This document shows, piece by piece, positions 48,341 to 60,955 of a DNA stretch of 64,000 nt. The stretch is from positions 10,360,946 to 10,424,945 of the forward strand of contig CM053247.1 of assembly GCA_028583405.1 (NCBI GenBank), in the 5' to 3' direction. Every line of letters begins with the position of its first letter. Position 1 is the first letter of the stretch. The notes below the pieces were generated by a model. It was given only the letters and a program-made list of their open reading frames with translations. It had not been told where the DNA came from and searched no databases. The stretch comes from Pogonophryne albipinna. Taxonomy: Eukaryota; Chordata; Actinopteri; Perciformes; Artedidraconidae. Position numbers and translations under genes: made by a program.

Positions 48341-51119
48341 AAACAATCACCCTGAAAGTTGAACGGAAAACCAAGCTCAGAGTAGGAAAGGCTTTCTGAG
48401 AATTAAGGGTATGTTTGAAGCTTCCTAGAAAAAAGAGGACTACCCCTGGGACAGAGTGTGACGACACTGGTTCATGGCGCACTCAAAGTAATATTATGTA
48501 TTGTTGTTGGGGTGGTGGAAGAATTTCTCAGTTCTTGTACTTTACGAAAAGTACTTATACCACAGTGTAAAGTGCGATGGCCGACAGGTGCAAACGTGCA
48601 TAACGGCCTGAAAACACTTCCATTAGGAGGAATGTGTGCAGATTCAGAAAGGATGTGAATATAAATACAGAAATGTTCCAAAAACACATGCAAATTAAGA
48701 AACATCTTCAGCAACTTGAAAACATTCACCAACTTCACTAAACATGTGCAGGGTTTACTTAAAGCGCTGCATGAACGAGACCCTGCAATTACAAACTGCT
48801 GCAAGAAGCTCAAAACACAATGAAAACGGGGACACTAAAAAGTGATGCACACAGCTGGGACCGGAGGGATGTTGAGGTTTGCAGATTTAAACTTTGGCAA
48901 CTGTCCCTGCTGGCAGAGTTAGTCTGTTTCATACGGTAATTGTAAGTTTCGTCAGTATATTTGAAATGACTAGCTTAGCTACTAGCTTACAGATCTGCAT
49001 ATCAGAGGGAATCATGTGGTCACATTGTTCAAATAAACCAATAAAACTCGAACAAAAAAATAATATTTTGCAATATTAATCTATATCCTTCTAAACTAAC
49101 CAAATCAATGTCATTGGGGAAAAAACACATCTGTATAAAAATCTCTAAATCGCAACAGTTACCAATGTTTGTGTCGGAGAAATGAATACACATGCACATT
49201 ATCAGATGTGTATTATTGATGTAATGTGCCAGAAAGGTTAGTTGTCATGGACAGAAATCATTGCTTTTACAAAGATTCCTTTCTACTGATACTAAAATAC
49301 ATTGGACTGAGGAACCTTTTCGGAAAGTATTGTATCCTATACGAGTTCAGTCATGGAAAATAATAAGTCGTCAAAACATGATATTTACAATTTCCCAGTC
49401 ACAAAGGGAGATTTAGATCTCTAAGTATCTGTCCTTTGACATAATGTCATATAGTATATATTTTCACTTTATAATGGAGAAAGCCTGGGTAAAATACAGT
49501 GTTCAGATTCTATTACACTTTGTAATCATTATCCTAAAAGTAGACCTACATTTGCATCAATAATAATATTTTAACCAGACAGATTTCCTTCTCTCGGTTT
49601 ACATTTCTATTCCCTGTGTATAACTGAATTTTAGTACAAAATAATATAATAATATAATATCACCAAAGACTCATCTGGGTCAAATCCTGGCAGAGATGAA
49701 CCGTCACATCTCCAGCCTTTCCCATGAGACTTGAACGCAGCACAGTGCTGGTTACGGCCCTCGGATGTAAACTGCCCAATGAGAGGGGGGGGCTGGGGAC
49801 CTCTGGGACTAGCGACAGCCGTGATTAATAAGCTTAAAGCAAGATTCACGGTTCCAGTTGGAGAAGAAAGAGGCAAAGAAAGAACCATTTTTTCTATTTT
49901 TAGCTGCAAGCTAAACAAAGTCAGGGAATCCAACTCACAGCCAGGCAGACGGACTAATGCGGGGTAAACGAGGGGAAAACACACGCATAAGTAAATAAAA
50001 GTGAAGTGGGTAATTCGTGTTTGAATCACTTTGCCTATATGGATTATGGGGCATTATGGGGCATTAAAGCATGACTTCTCACCCGTTAACACACACATGC
50101 TGTGAGGTGATGACAGGCAGAAGTGCAGTATAACGCTTAAATTATTCATACATGATAATTACTTGCAAAACACATAACTGAATCAGACCATGTTTTCACA
50201 CACTAGCTCACAATACTTTTTAAAATAGAATCACATCTTTAAGCCCCCATTGCACTTGCTGATTAACACAAACACGTGTACAGGATGTATAGATGGATAG
50301 CTCTGACGTTTTCCCTCCTACACTTTCGCGTATCACTTACATTTATAAACAGTACTGTGTGTGGAGTATAAAGACACGGAGAGGGCTGGTAATATTGATA
50401 GCCAGGAGATAAGGAAGAGAATAAGAAAAGTGAGAAGGTGAACAGAGAGAGGTAACGACTGGCTTCAATTATTATGCAAATAGTAAACAGAGCAGATTGA
50501 ATATAAATAACTATAGATGTTAAATAAGTGTAGTGGAGAAAAACTATAAAATGTCCTCTCTGAAATGTTGAGATGCCTAAACTACTAGAACATTGTTGTT
50601 TGGTTACATATTAGACACATTACAATGATTTTGAGCACTACAGGAGATGAATGAGATGAACCGCTGTTATCTCCATCCACACCTATGCTTTCTACAGCTC
50701 CACATGAACATCACACTAAATAAATCCTGCTTTAGAGCACCATAAAACTGCATCACCATTACAAAACACCTGCCTACGAACTTGAAATCCAAGAGACCAA
50801 GTTTTTAAATGAGATGGAAATTAAATGAATGGAAAAGCGAAGACATCGTTTCAGTACATGCTGTCATGAACGCGCGGTGCTGTTACGTGTACGCAAATTC
50901 ACGTGCTTAATGTGAACGAGCCTTTTGGGCGGCGTGGTTAAAGTTGCGCATGCTCTATGAGTGCACATACGGGTACTTCTCAGGCATGCCGGGTAATCTG
51001 TGACGTTTCGCTCTCTCAAAAGTTGGGCCATTTTGTCATCATACGCCATAGAGCAACTCTCATAGGAATGAATGAGGCCCCGCCTCCCACGCTGTATCCA
51101 GTTCTTATTATACATCCAT

Positions 51120-51260
51120 GTTCCTACAGCGTAACCTGAGACCACGGCCGGCCCGTCGCACTGGCGTTATAGATGTTCGCCTTGGGCGCCAGATCTGTCG
51201 AGGCGCTGCGCTGACAGCTCTGGGAGGAAACAAAATGTTTTGACCGTTGGTGCTCATCCT
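51120..51260. repeat. Fragment of dispersed repeat (CGGCCGGCCC)
   Basis: CCACGGCCGGCCCGTCGCAC and CGCCTTGGGCGCCAGATC resemble the ends of a hAT-like repeat. No second end located. Confidence 0.3.
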
Positions 51261-52281
51261 AATGTTCGGCCTTGATGTAACAACATTCATAATTAAGTAA
51301 ATGTAACACCCTTTTCATCCCGGTTACACGTTTCATTCGCCCTGTACGATGGGCGCTGTAAGTGATGAAAGTGGGGGATGTTGGCTTATCTGGCAACCGC
51401 AGCTCACAGCCAAAGTGCGAGTGAGCGTGGGAGCGAGCGAGGGAGAAAGGGACGGTGCACTGGTACCAGCGCTGTTGTTATTAGCATCTGGTGCTAGCTG
51501 CTCTAACGGAAGAAGAAGATGTTTCTACAACAAGGTGGAGGAGAGTCCTCTCCAGTCAGACTGAGTGGCTACAGCTCAGTGAGGTAAAGGACTCTTGAGT
51601 GTTTAGATAGTTCACTTTAGTCTAAGTTATCTCAGTGGGTCTCAAACGTTTTGATCACAATTTATGTAAACACATATTTCCAAGGCACTCCTTTATAATT
51701 ATTGGGATAAACAGGTTTGAAATCATTCCAATGTATACTATAGGACAGTAAACCAGACATATCGTTTTAAACTGGAGAGATAAAAAAATATGCATAAATA
51801 AAATAGTAAAATAAGATATGAATGAACAACAAAAATAAAATACGTTGCATGTATTTGTTATTGGCTATGGTAGGTTATTGGTTATGTTCACATACTTATT
51901 TAATTATTAAAATGTAAACCGATCTTTTTCATATGGGTGTATGGGAGTTGTACCCCCTAGATCTAGTCTCTAGTCATTCTGCTTAAAGTGCACCAGATTG
52001 AAGCATTTTGCTTTAAAATGTTGAAACATTTCTTCCCGGTATGCCTGAGAAGGCAGATATGCTTGTTTTTCTCAACAAGAACTGTTTTTAAATGGGGGGG
52101 GTTTCCTTTAAAAGTTGCACTGTTGTAGCTTCAGTGGTTCTCAGGTTACAGTTACATAGCAGTGAATATAAACAGACTGATTAATGTGAATATTACTGTA
52201 AACTAACCTGTCTAAAAGTTTCTCGAATAAATGTAATTTTTTTTGGTGGAAGAAGCATGTATAATTTTTTTACCCTGCCCC

Positions 52282-52378
52282 TCAAAGAATCGGAATTGAG
52301 AACCGTTAAGAACCGGAATCGAAAAGTAGAATCGGAATCGGAATCAGAATCGTGGAAATTCAAACGATACCCAACCCT
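52282..52378. repeat. Dispersed-repeat end (GATTCCGATTC theme)
   Basis: CGGAATCGAAAAGTAGAATC and GGAATCGGAATCAGAATCG, ending ACGATACCCAACCCTAA, look like one terminus of a common fish element. The partner end was not found; a hAT-like CAGTGGGTCTCAAACG at 51632 might belong to it. Confidence 0.4.
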
Positions 52379-54954
52379 AATTATAAGTCTTCATAAATCT
52401 TATCAATGTAATCCCACTGTTTAATTGCCTGTGAGTGTATTTATCTTATGACACATTAACATACATTTGTTTGATTTTAATTGCTGACAGTCAATGAGAC
52501 AGATGGATCACTCTTTTTTAAAGGAGGTGAAACTGATGTGCTTCGATGTCATTGTGTGGTTTACAGAATGAAAATAGCCTAAAGCTATCATTTGATATCT
52601 TCGAAGGCAATTACATTTCCTCATGTGTGGTCTTTCTTGTTGAAACAGGTTGAAGGGAAAGGGAGAGATCATTTAAAAAAAGACCTACTGGGACTCAGCT
52701 CAGCATTACAGTGAACTGCACCAAACTAATAGCTTGTTTTTTGCCCTCATTAATTGTTAAATAGTTGTATATACTGTATATTACGCTATGGAAAAATGGC
52801 CAACCAAGTGAAAGTCATTTTTCATTTCATGTAACTTCAAGGCCCAGGGGAGGCGGTGTGTTTGGACAGTGTTTACTTTGTACTATTATTGTACTGCTTT
52901 TTTTTCCGAACTGCACAAAAAACTACAAATGATGCCTTCTGTGTTTGAATAATACAAAAAAATACCATCCCAAACGGACCCAGGAATTCACCACACATCA
53001 CTACTGCCTGCTTTTAAGAGTTGGGATTTGACATTTATGTGTAAAACTGAATGTGAAGATGAAGGAGGGCATAAATAAAAGGTTTCAATTAAAGCCAAAG
53101 TTAAAAGCAGTGATGGATTGGGGGGATAGCTCACATCGACTTTGTGTGTCTGTTCTACTCTCTCCTGTCCTCAGGCCATGGCAGGCTGAACGCAGAGCAG
53201 CTCGGCCCCCGTCGCCCCCCCCCCCCTCCCCAGGGACAGGGGGGATTTGTCCTCCTGCGGCCTGTCCTGCCTACCTACAGTATAAACTCTCACACTGGCT
53301 ATGGGTCTCTCCCTCTTCAGGTTTTGATTTACAAATACAGTTTATTTATTTTTTTAAAGTGCCTTTCTTGGGCACATATAAAAGTAACTGTTTTTAGTGT
53401 AATGATGCCCATTTCAAAAAGAAAAAAATCATGAACATGTATATCGCACAAACTGTCAAGTCCTTTGGGTTTTTGGGCTTTCTCACAAAGAGAACTGGAT
53501 ACAGTGTCGGAAGCGAGACCCCGTTCATTCCTTTGAAAGTTGCTCGATGGCACATGAAGCCAAAATGGCCGGCCTCTCATTACCAAAGTACCCGTAGAAC
53601 GTGGGTATCTGCGTTTTGCTTTAGCTCGGCCTCGAAAAACTTCACACCTGATCTCGGATCAGTCGAATTAATAGAGAGAGAAAATTACAGTGGATTCGGC
53701 TTTTAGCGCATATAACAACTTTTAGATCCTTATGATTAAATTGTGTTTTTCTAATTATCAGCTGATTTACCGAAGTGACTTTCCCATTGTAAGTCAATGA
53801 GAAAACGTTTTTTTGGGCCTCATGACGTCACAGACCAACACAAAAGTACTGCCGTTTGGCCACCACAAAAATGTGTACTATTCATTTCCTGAATTTGCTA
53901 TATGGTTTTCACTTTCTTTGGTTCACATTCTTTTTTTAATTCAGTAGGTCCTATATGACCTATATGTTCATAGAACAGTATGTGTGAGCTTAATTGTATG
54001 CATTCAACTAAAACAGAGCATTTTCTGTCAGCTCAGATTTTATTGTTGCATTTTTAAACTGTAGTATGTGCTCATGTGTTATGCATAATGAGCAGAGGAC
54101 ACATTTTCCAAACTCAATATCTTGGTTTCTTCTTTTCTAAGGCTCCATTGTTCTGTTGTGTTACCTAATACAGTTAAGTAGTAAAACGTCTCATTGTTAT
54201 TTATTTTCTCTAATATTATTTACTGGTAATCCAGAAGTAATGGAAATGTTCCTCTTCTTAAGAAGACATATCTAGCAGTCACTATTTGAAGTAATTCAAC
54301 ATGGTTACAGTCTAAGAAACTTTAAAACACCTCTTTTAAAGACCTGAATTTTAATTTGTTTTCCTCACCTCGACTTCACCTTAACATACTCTGTAAGGAA
54401 ACTGCAGGTGGCTCCAATGTGTCCTCCTTCACACAGCAGTGTTTGCAGAACTTAAATTCAATGTCCTGGTTTATCTTCATTAGATTACGTCTTACCACCT
54501 GGGTATGTTTCACATTCAATAGATGCTGATATGACAGTATGGCCTGCAGTTTTTTCAATCATGACAGTGAAGTTTGTTCGTGTCAAATCCAGCCGAATCA
54601 AAGAGAGAAGACTCGATTCTTGAATCCCTGTTGTGTACCGACAACAAACTTTCACACAGGGAGAAATCAATCAAAGAAAAAAGCAGAGCTGCCATCTTCC
54701 ACCCACAGCGGTGGAAAGAACATTAAAATGCAACACAGCTACAAAACACAATGTTATTTGGCAGCGAGCACAGAATGACACTCACACTTTTTTATGCTAG
54801 TTAGCTACATTTTTATGCCTGTAAACATTTTCAGACATTTTTAGGGCATTGTGGTAAATAGGAATGTGCGTAAAACTTTATCCCAAAATAACTGCTGAGA
54901 TGTACCAAGTATCCCAGATTTAGCACTGTGTGTTGTTGTGTTATTTATCTTCTG

Positions 54955-55370
54955 CTGAAGTATGAACCACCGAGAACTTTCAGGTCAAGTCTGCTGGGTC
55001 CATATCTTGGTAGGTTTGTTCTGTCAGGGTTTAGCAGGAAGTTGAACCCAGTTAAAAATGAGGTTGCTGATAGTCTATTAAAAACATGGTTAGTGAGGAA
55101 TCAGCTCTGTCAACACTGATACAATCTATTGCACTGTGCAGCTCTCTGTCTGTCTGCACTGCCTGTGCCTCTTCTTGCTATGTAATATGTATGTTTTGTT
55201 TGTTACTGGGGTTTTTTATATTTTATTAACATGTCCTATACTTTATATCGCATGTTTTTACTGATTGTATTTGTTTGTTGTTTTAAATGAAATGTGTCTT
55301 TAAGGTGAAAAAAAGACTCTTGGCTAAATGTTTATGTATGTGAACTGTCCCTGTTGAATAAATAAAAGAT
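54955..55370 (+). repeat. L2-like LINE 3' fragment (possible)
   Basis: Encodes YEPPRTFRSSLLGPYLGRF, then LLKTWLV, which recalls the extreme C-terminus of L2-type reverse transcriptases (RSS..L..P..G, LKT.L), with a large deletion between. An AT-rich tail follows, ending GAATAAATAAAAG at 55356-55368. Pure recall; weak. Confidence 0.35.
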
Positions 55371-55485
55371 GGTTGTGCTGTGAAAGGGTGAAAAGATAAA
55401 AAGGAACCAGGTCTGTCCCAGCTGGTGTTTCCAGAGACACACATATTACTGACCCGCACACCCAGCACCCTTTGCAGCTACTTAC

Positions 55486-55633
55486 CTTGGCGACACTCGG
55501 GGCAGCATCGGCCCTCCTGGGTGATGACCAGGGTCCCTGGCGGGCAGGTGGGGCAGGAGTGCAGATAACAAGTCACCTGAGCATCCCGACACTCACAATC
55601 CCTGCAACCGCTATCGCTCCATCGAGCCAGGTC
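55486..55633 (-). CDS. fras1: fras1 exon: main part of VWC6
   Basis: A 148-base exon that starts in phase 0 and ends in phase 1, giving 49 codons plus one base. It reads DLARWSDSGCRDCECRDAQ, then VTCYLHSCPTCPPGT and ends GRCCPECRQ. The acceptor is ttttcag and the donor is CAAG|gtaagt. It contains all remaining VWC cysteines (CxxCxC, CxxC, CCxxC). The change from phase 0 to phase 1 here marks the border between the VWC block and the furin-like block; the split codon becomes GTC (Val) when joined to the exon at 43183. Confidence 0.93.
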
Positions 55634-57043
55634 CTGAAAAGAAAAAGGTGTAGAAGGTGTAGAGCTTGTTTTTCTAGCAGGATGCCCAATCACAAACCTT
55701 TTATCCAGGGATCCAATCTGAGGGAAGACATGTGCAGCATTCACAGTCTGTTATTTCTCCTGTGCAACAATTTCCCTGTGGTCATCAATCTCTACCTTAT
55801 TACCAGTAGGGAAGACTGAAATACTATATAGAATGGATCTTTACATGAGTGTACTTTGATGGAAGTAGTATGAATATCTACAATGCAAACATCTATCAAA
55901 CTTTTTCCTTTATACCTTATGCTCAAGAAACATGTGGCCCAACATGCTTCCAAACAACGTTTTGCAAGTACATTTCATTTCCTAAAGTGTGTTATATAGA
56001 TTTTGGTTCATGTAAATGGTCTGCAAAGGCCTTCAGAGGGAGTTTCTCTCCCACGCAGTCCTCCCCCCGAAAAGCCTCCATTGGACTCCTTTGTTTACTT
56101 CCGTAACATGGTGACATCACTATAACACTTGCGCTTCCATTGGCTAGCGCTCCAACACATTCTCTTCAATGACATTAAGCCAAATAAAGTGTGTTCCCAT
56201 TTTCAGACAGTCAAGTCTTGAGATAGACAAGTGAAGACTGAATTGTTCTCTTTATTGGCTGCTTTAAATAGCTTGTTACCAGCACAGTAGTGCTAATAAA
56301 TAACCTTAAAAGATAAGTGAAAGGTAAAAATGGTTATTTTTTCCTGCTCATTAACTTTCCCCAATGTGATTTTCTTGTTACCTAGAAGCTAAACCAGGAA
56401 TTATCTAGTCACAAAATGCCTGCTTTAACCTTTCAAAAAGGTGAGAAAATGCATTTATTATTCACATGTGTACAGTAGGTGCAAAATAAGTATGCAGTAT
56501 CCATCCTTGTTTACAACTGGTAAGATAAATTCCTCGGGGAAACAAAGAAAAATATATAGGAAAAGCTCTCTCTACACTCGCTCTGAGCCTCGGCTTTGGC
56601 TGAATGTCCTGCAGCATTTAATGAGCTTTCCTCCATGGCTGGAAATGTCAAAAATGAAATCCTTTGCATTCTGGGTTTCCAATACTAGCCTATAAATAAT
56701 TAAGGTCATGCTAGAATAATAAAGGTTTCTTATAACAGGCTTGTAGCTGACAGCTCTCTCTTAAAATGGACATTAACTTCATGTCACAGCAACTCTTACA
56801 CCCAGTGTTTGCATTTATATATTTATAACCAGCTTAATATTGATGTGTTTGGTTGTTTGTGTAGCAGCCTCCTCTGCAGTGAGCCTTTATGGCACTTACT
56901 TTCTTTTTACTTCTGAGAATGGAGAGTTCACAGAAGCCCTGTGGCGTCTTTGTCTCACCCACACAGCTTGGATTTCTTGCCTGATTTAGCCATTTCCCTC
57001 CCTTGCTTATGTGCAAACAAAGTCATAAGAATATAAAAAGTAC
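55634..57043 (-). other. fras1: fras1 intron within VWC6 (1.4 kb)
   Basis: Holds a MITE fragment at 55985-56180 (GTAAATGGTCTGCAAAGGC, CTTTGTTTACTTCCGTAAC, TTGGCTAGCGCTCCAA). Nothing else is recognised. Confidence 0.85.
55985..56180. repeat. TTAA/GGGCCC MITE fragment
   Basis: Carries the left-middle blocks of the family, from GTGTGTTATATAGATTTTGG to CATTGGCTAGCGCTCCAACA. The ends are absent. Confidence 0.65.
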
Positions 57044-57133
57044 CTTGTAGGATTTCCCCTCATACAAACAGGAGGGTTTGGCAGAGGAACATTCCGGGCA
57101 GCACTTCCCAGGCAGGTGGATAAGCTCCGCTCC
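57044..57133 (-). CDS. fras1: fras1 exon: end of VWC5 and start of VWC6
   Basis: A 90-base, phase 0-0 exon encoding 30 residues: GAELIHLPGKCCPEC, then SSAKPSCLYEGKSYK. The first half closes VWC5 with its CCxxC; the second half opens VWC6 with the usual CxYxGxxY pattern. The acceptor is ctcacag; the donor is AAG|gtactt, weaker than the others because +4 and +5 are not the consensus AG. The next exon continues DLARWSDSGCRDCEC, so VWC6 joins without a gap. The human protein, as I recall it, has a longer loop in VWC6 at this junction, which fish seems to lack. Confidence 0.88.
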
Positions 57134-60100
57134 CTGTGAGAGATAGATATATTTTTGAATTCATATTTAAGGGAAAATCATCATAAAACAGAAGAAAAAT
57201 AGTTATGTACAAAAGCAATGTTTCCGTAACATTTGACTGAACTGGTTTTCTTGGTAATGTTCTACCTCTGGTTACCACAGTTGACTTTGTTTTTCCACTG
57301 TAGTTATCTGCAGTCATAGTCAGTCCAATTCAATTAAACTGTATTTAATTGTAGTTTGAAAACTTCATTGAAAATAATGTTCATTATTTGTACATTTAAA
57401 TGCTTCAGTTGTCATATATAGTATCACAATCACATTTGGCAAGCGATTGAGAGGAAATCACAAGTATTAATGGGGCAAGGCCTGATTTATTTTGTTGAAT
57501 GGGTGATAATAAACCCCTTTTATACTTAAACCAAAAGATAGCATAAAGGGTTTGTTTTCAGCTTGGTGTGCTGTAAAGGATTACAGAAAAACAGCAGGCC
57601 TATGTATTTATGAAAATTGGACCGATGAGTAGGGAAAAGTCAAAAGATAAGATAGTATTGCAAAGCATTTGTTAGTGATAAGGATGGAATAAACAAAACT
57701 ATGTTTCTTTATGATTATGCGGTGATTCAGCTATGTTGGTACTTTATGCTTACATAGCATTGCAAGCAATATCTTGAGTGGAAACCTTGTATGTCTATGA
57801 TGTTGCAGCAGTGTGAAAATCTGCCCTGATTACCAAAAATGTTCCACATGTATTTTTGATTTTGTTGGCTTTCAAAAGCCTTACGCAATCTGCTCAGCCC
57901 ATAGACCTTGTAATCCTTTAGTAAGAATTAAACGTTAAAAATATCTAAATGGTGGTTATAAGCTCCACATATTACAATGGCAATATGCCACTGAAGGAAT
58001 TTTGAAATGCTAAGACCTCCCTATGGGACCATTACGGTGCACAGGTGGCACCATAAGGAATCATAACCCCCCTCCTTTCCTATTATTACTGTGCCACAGT
58101 GCCTTTCTCTGCCTGTTGACCCAAACATGTCATTAAACCGCATTAAACCCATAACTTCCTCCACACGGAGAGAAAAACTGCATGGCTCTGATCTTCTTAG
58201 CTGAGTGACCTTGCATAATTCAGAGCTGGACAAATGCCAATTAGGTTACTTACGGTTAATGACACTTAGCAGCTGTAATTATCACTGTAATATATGATAA
58301 ATTAGGATTTTTTTTGGCAGCGGCAGGGAATATTAGCGAAGTAATATTAGAATTGCTTGACATCAGAAAAAAAAGAAAAAGGAGTAAAGTTGACACAGCG
58401 CTGAGCTTAAAGTGGGTCATTTGTGGGATAAGAGAAACTATGGGAACTCTGGCTAGATATCTTAACAAATGTGCTGTTTTCATTGTCCCAAAAAACTCCC
58501 ACGTCAAATGTCCTACATTCCTGTGCCAAGTCTTGAAGCATGTCTTTACATTTAGGTGACTTATGTGGTGTTCATTTTAGGCACATTTCACATGGGGATA
58601 GTATGGATTAAAATAAAACATACAGAATAGAGTGATCCAATCTCACAACTGGGCATATTTGTTTTGTTTTTCTTTAAAGTATTTAGCTGGTTAGAAAACC
58701 AGCACACTGAAATTACACAAAAGGAACTAAAGTATCAAACTGTAAAAAGACAATACCATATAAGCTTTTTTTATATTTTATCATCAATGCATTCATGATG
58801 CAGGTCACATGCTAACTAAGATAGCTTGCTTTGGGCTACAGATAAGCTAACAAGCTAACGGACAAAATTTAGCATGTTTAGTATTACTTTTTTGTTAATT
58901 TTTGGACTGCAACTTCTTGAATTAGGCTTTGTAATAGTATCTTACCTTTGGGCGTTTTCACTAGTCATCAGTCTAAGTAGACATTTAGTTAAAGCCCATA
59001 ATCACAAATTAGCTTAAAACAGCTTTACAATAGCTATAGCATATATCACCCCATGCCTCTCCCCAAAACAGCCTTTCAAGTCAGGTAATTAAGTGAAGTT
59101 ATATTTGTTGTACCTACATTCTTATTATAGTGCTGAACTTTAAGTGCAAGTTTACTTACCCCAGTATTTTTTTGCTGCTGTGTCCAGCTACCACACCGAT
59201 ATATTGAGTCTCACTCTTCTTTTTAAATTACTCCACCTGACCTGACCTGCGTGAATAACCCATGGTGAATGCAGACAACCATGTAACCTTAAATGATCAC
59301 CTGACGCTTAAATCACACCGAATCTCCTAACTACAAATTAAGATAGTTATATCAGACCTTGTGAACTGGTACATTTCACAGCAGCAAATTACACAGACTC
59401 TATGAAACTGAATTAAGTAACTATGACATCTTCCATTAACTTATAGGAGCTAATTTGAAGGCGAGGAAATGGGATTTCTTGCTGCTGACATTTTGCATTT
59501 TGGGGTCAAGAGAAGTACGTTTAAAGCAGGTGGAGCCTACAGGAAAGTAACCTTGGATCTATAGATGATGTCTCACACTAATACATAATAAAAATAAACC
59601 ATTAAGTAGCCTACAGCAAGTGTTATTATCTATATTCTTACATGCCTTTTTTTAATGCTAATTTACACTGAATGTATGGTATTGCAGCCAAAACATATCT
59701 AGTATTGCTATGTTGGTAAAGGTAACTGGAAAAAATGTGATCTCCACTCTTTTGAATGCCACTCTTAATATTAGGCATTGCAATAATATCTTACCTTTTG
59801 ACTTTTTCATTTGTCATCAGTCTAAGCAGGTACTAAGTACATTTAAGATGTGCATGTATGAAAGCCTGATCTCGCAAATCATACATTTGTCCTTTACAAC
59901 TCTACAGTTAAGACTTATCTGAAACCAATACTCTGTCTGTGCAGCAGTTTTTTGTTTTACCTTAACAAATGATCATACAACTCTGGCTAATTGTCACACC
60001 AGCAATTATTACTTTCTCTGTTTTTAGTATTTGCAGACAGTAGACCAATGCTATTCTTGCAACAAGGTATCCTACAAGTAATGTATTGCCGAATGGAAAA

Positions 60101-60302
60101 AGATATTGTGACCAAAGTGTAGTCAGGTTCAATTTCTAAGCTCTGTGGCTCTGCTTAATAACATTTTATCAAACATTTTCTAGCCCTTTGAGGACATTTA
60201 TGCCCCCCGAGGAAATGTTTGTTACAAGAAAAGAAACGAGTACAGTTTCCTATAATGAGCCCAGATTTGCTCTAAAGAAGACCTTTTTTCTGTCAGGCTC
60301 AC
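57134..60302 (-). other. fras1: fras1 intron within VWC5 (3.2 kb)
   Basis: No gene or intact element. Two stretches are related: 58920-58990 and 59768-59840 share ATCTTACCTTT and GTCATCAGTCTAAG in order, so an old segmental copy. Confidence 0.8.
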
Positions 60303-60494
60303 CTGGGGACATTCAACACGAGCACACTCGGCCCTCTGGCAGAGGACCTGACCCCGGTTGCAGTTGCAGAATTCGCAGCCAGTGCCATTCCACATGTCTC
60401 CATGGTAACGCACCGCCCCCTCGTACAGGCAGCTTCCCTTGGCGGCGGCGCATTCATCACAGCACTGACCAGTGCGCTTCACTTTGGTCTGACC
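60303..60494 (-). CDS. fras1: fras1 exon: end of VWC4 and most of VWC5
   Basis: A 192-base, phase 0-0 exon encoding exactly 64 residues. Residues 1-15 (GQTKVKRTGQCCDEC) close VWC4. After a short AAAKG linker, VWC5 begins at SCLYEGAVRYHGDMWNG, followed by CEFCNCNRGQVLC and CARVECPQ. The acceptor is tttcttgcag and the donor is CAG|gtgagc. An N-glycosylation sequon NGT lies at residues 36-38, just before the CxxCxC motif. Cysteine spacing is complete. The minus-strand reading frame stays open on both sides, but the splice sites and the family match define these ends. Confidence 0.93.
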
Positions 60495-60627
60495 CTGCAA
60501 GAAAGCAGTTAATGTTTGAGTTCGGTTTTCAAAACCGAGCTGTGAAAGAGAAAAGACAAAATCCAAGGCGCTAGAAAGAAATGCTGTTTTTGTTTGTGTG
60601 TTTCAGCAGAGAGAGATAAGACTATGA

Positions 60628-60955
60628 CGGCCGGTCCACACAGCGGCGTGCGTTGACGCTTGCCGGCGGGCGTGTCTGACACTCGACCAACAACCAATCA
60701 CATGAATCTCCCGCCCCTGACACACAAGCAGCGGTTTGATTGGCTAGAGCTTGTACTGGCATATGATTCGATTGGCTGACGCTTCTGCCGAGGCGTCAAA
60801 AGTTGAACATTGCTCAACTTTTGAAGCGAGCAACGCCAGCAACGCTCCACGTCGCTTCCCAAAATGCAGTTCGGCTAAAAGTGACGTCACCCCATTCAAA
60901 GTGAATGGGCAGAAGCGTTGGAAGCTTCAACGCACGCCGCTGTGTGGACGGGCCG
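60628..60955 (+). mobile_element. Harbinger-like MITE (copy 2)
   Basis: 328 bases, ends CGGCCGGTCCACACAGCGGC and GCCGCTGTGTGGACGGGCCG. Central palindrome CAAAAGTTGAACATTG..CAACTTTTG. Flanks are TGA and TCA, so the three-base duplication seen in copy 1 is not preserved or this copy inserted differently. It is opposite in orientation to 24869-25195. Confidence 0.8.

Larger units (their letters stand above)
43184..55485 (-). other. fras1: fras1 intron between VWC6 and FU1 (12.3 kb)
   Basis: Holds a CA-rich tract, a hAT element with a coding-like minisatellite and several fragments, listed separately. Unlisted parts 43560-44920, 46550-47900, 48350-51100 and 52400-54940 show no gene or RNA. Confidence 0.85.

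Noticed and set aside
49631..50029. 132-codon minus-strand ORF
   Set aside because: No motif, no plausible splice sites or fras1 match; probably chance.
53053..53434. Two plus-strand ORFs of 114 and 96 codons
   Set aside because: They are driven by a C-rich run and lack any recognisable domain or splice context.
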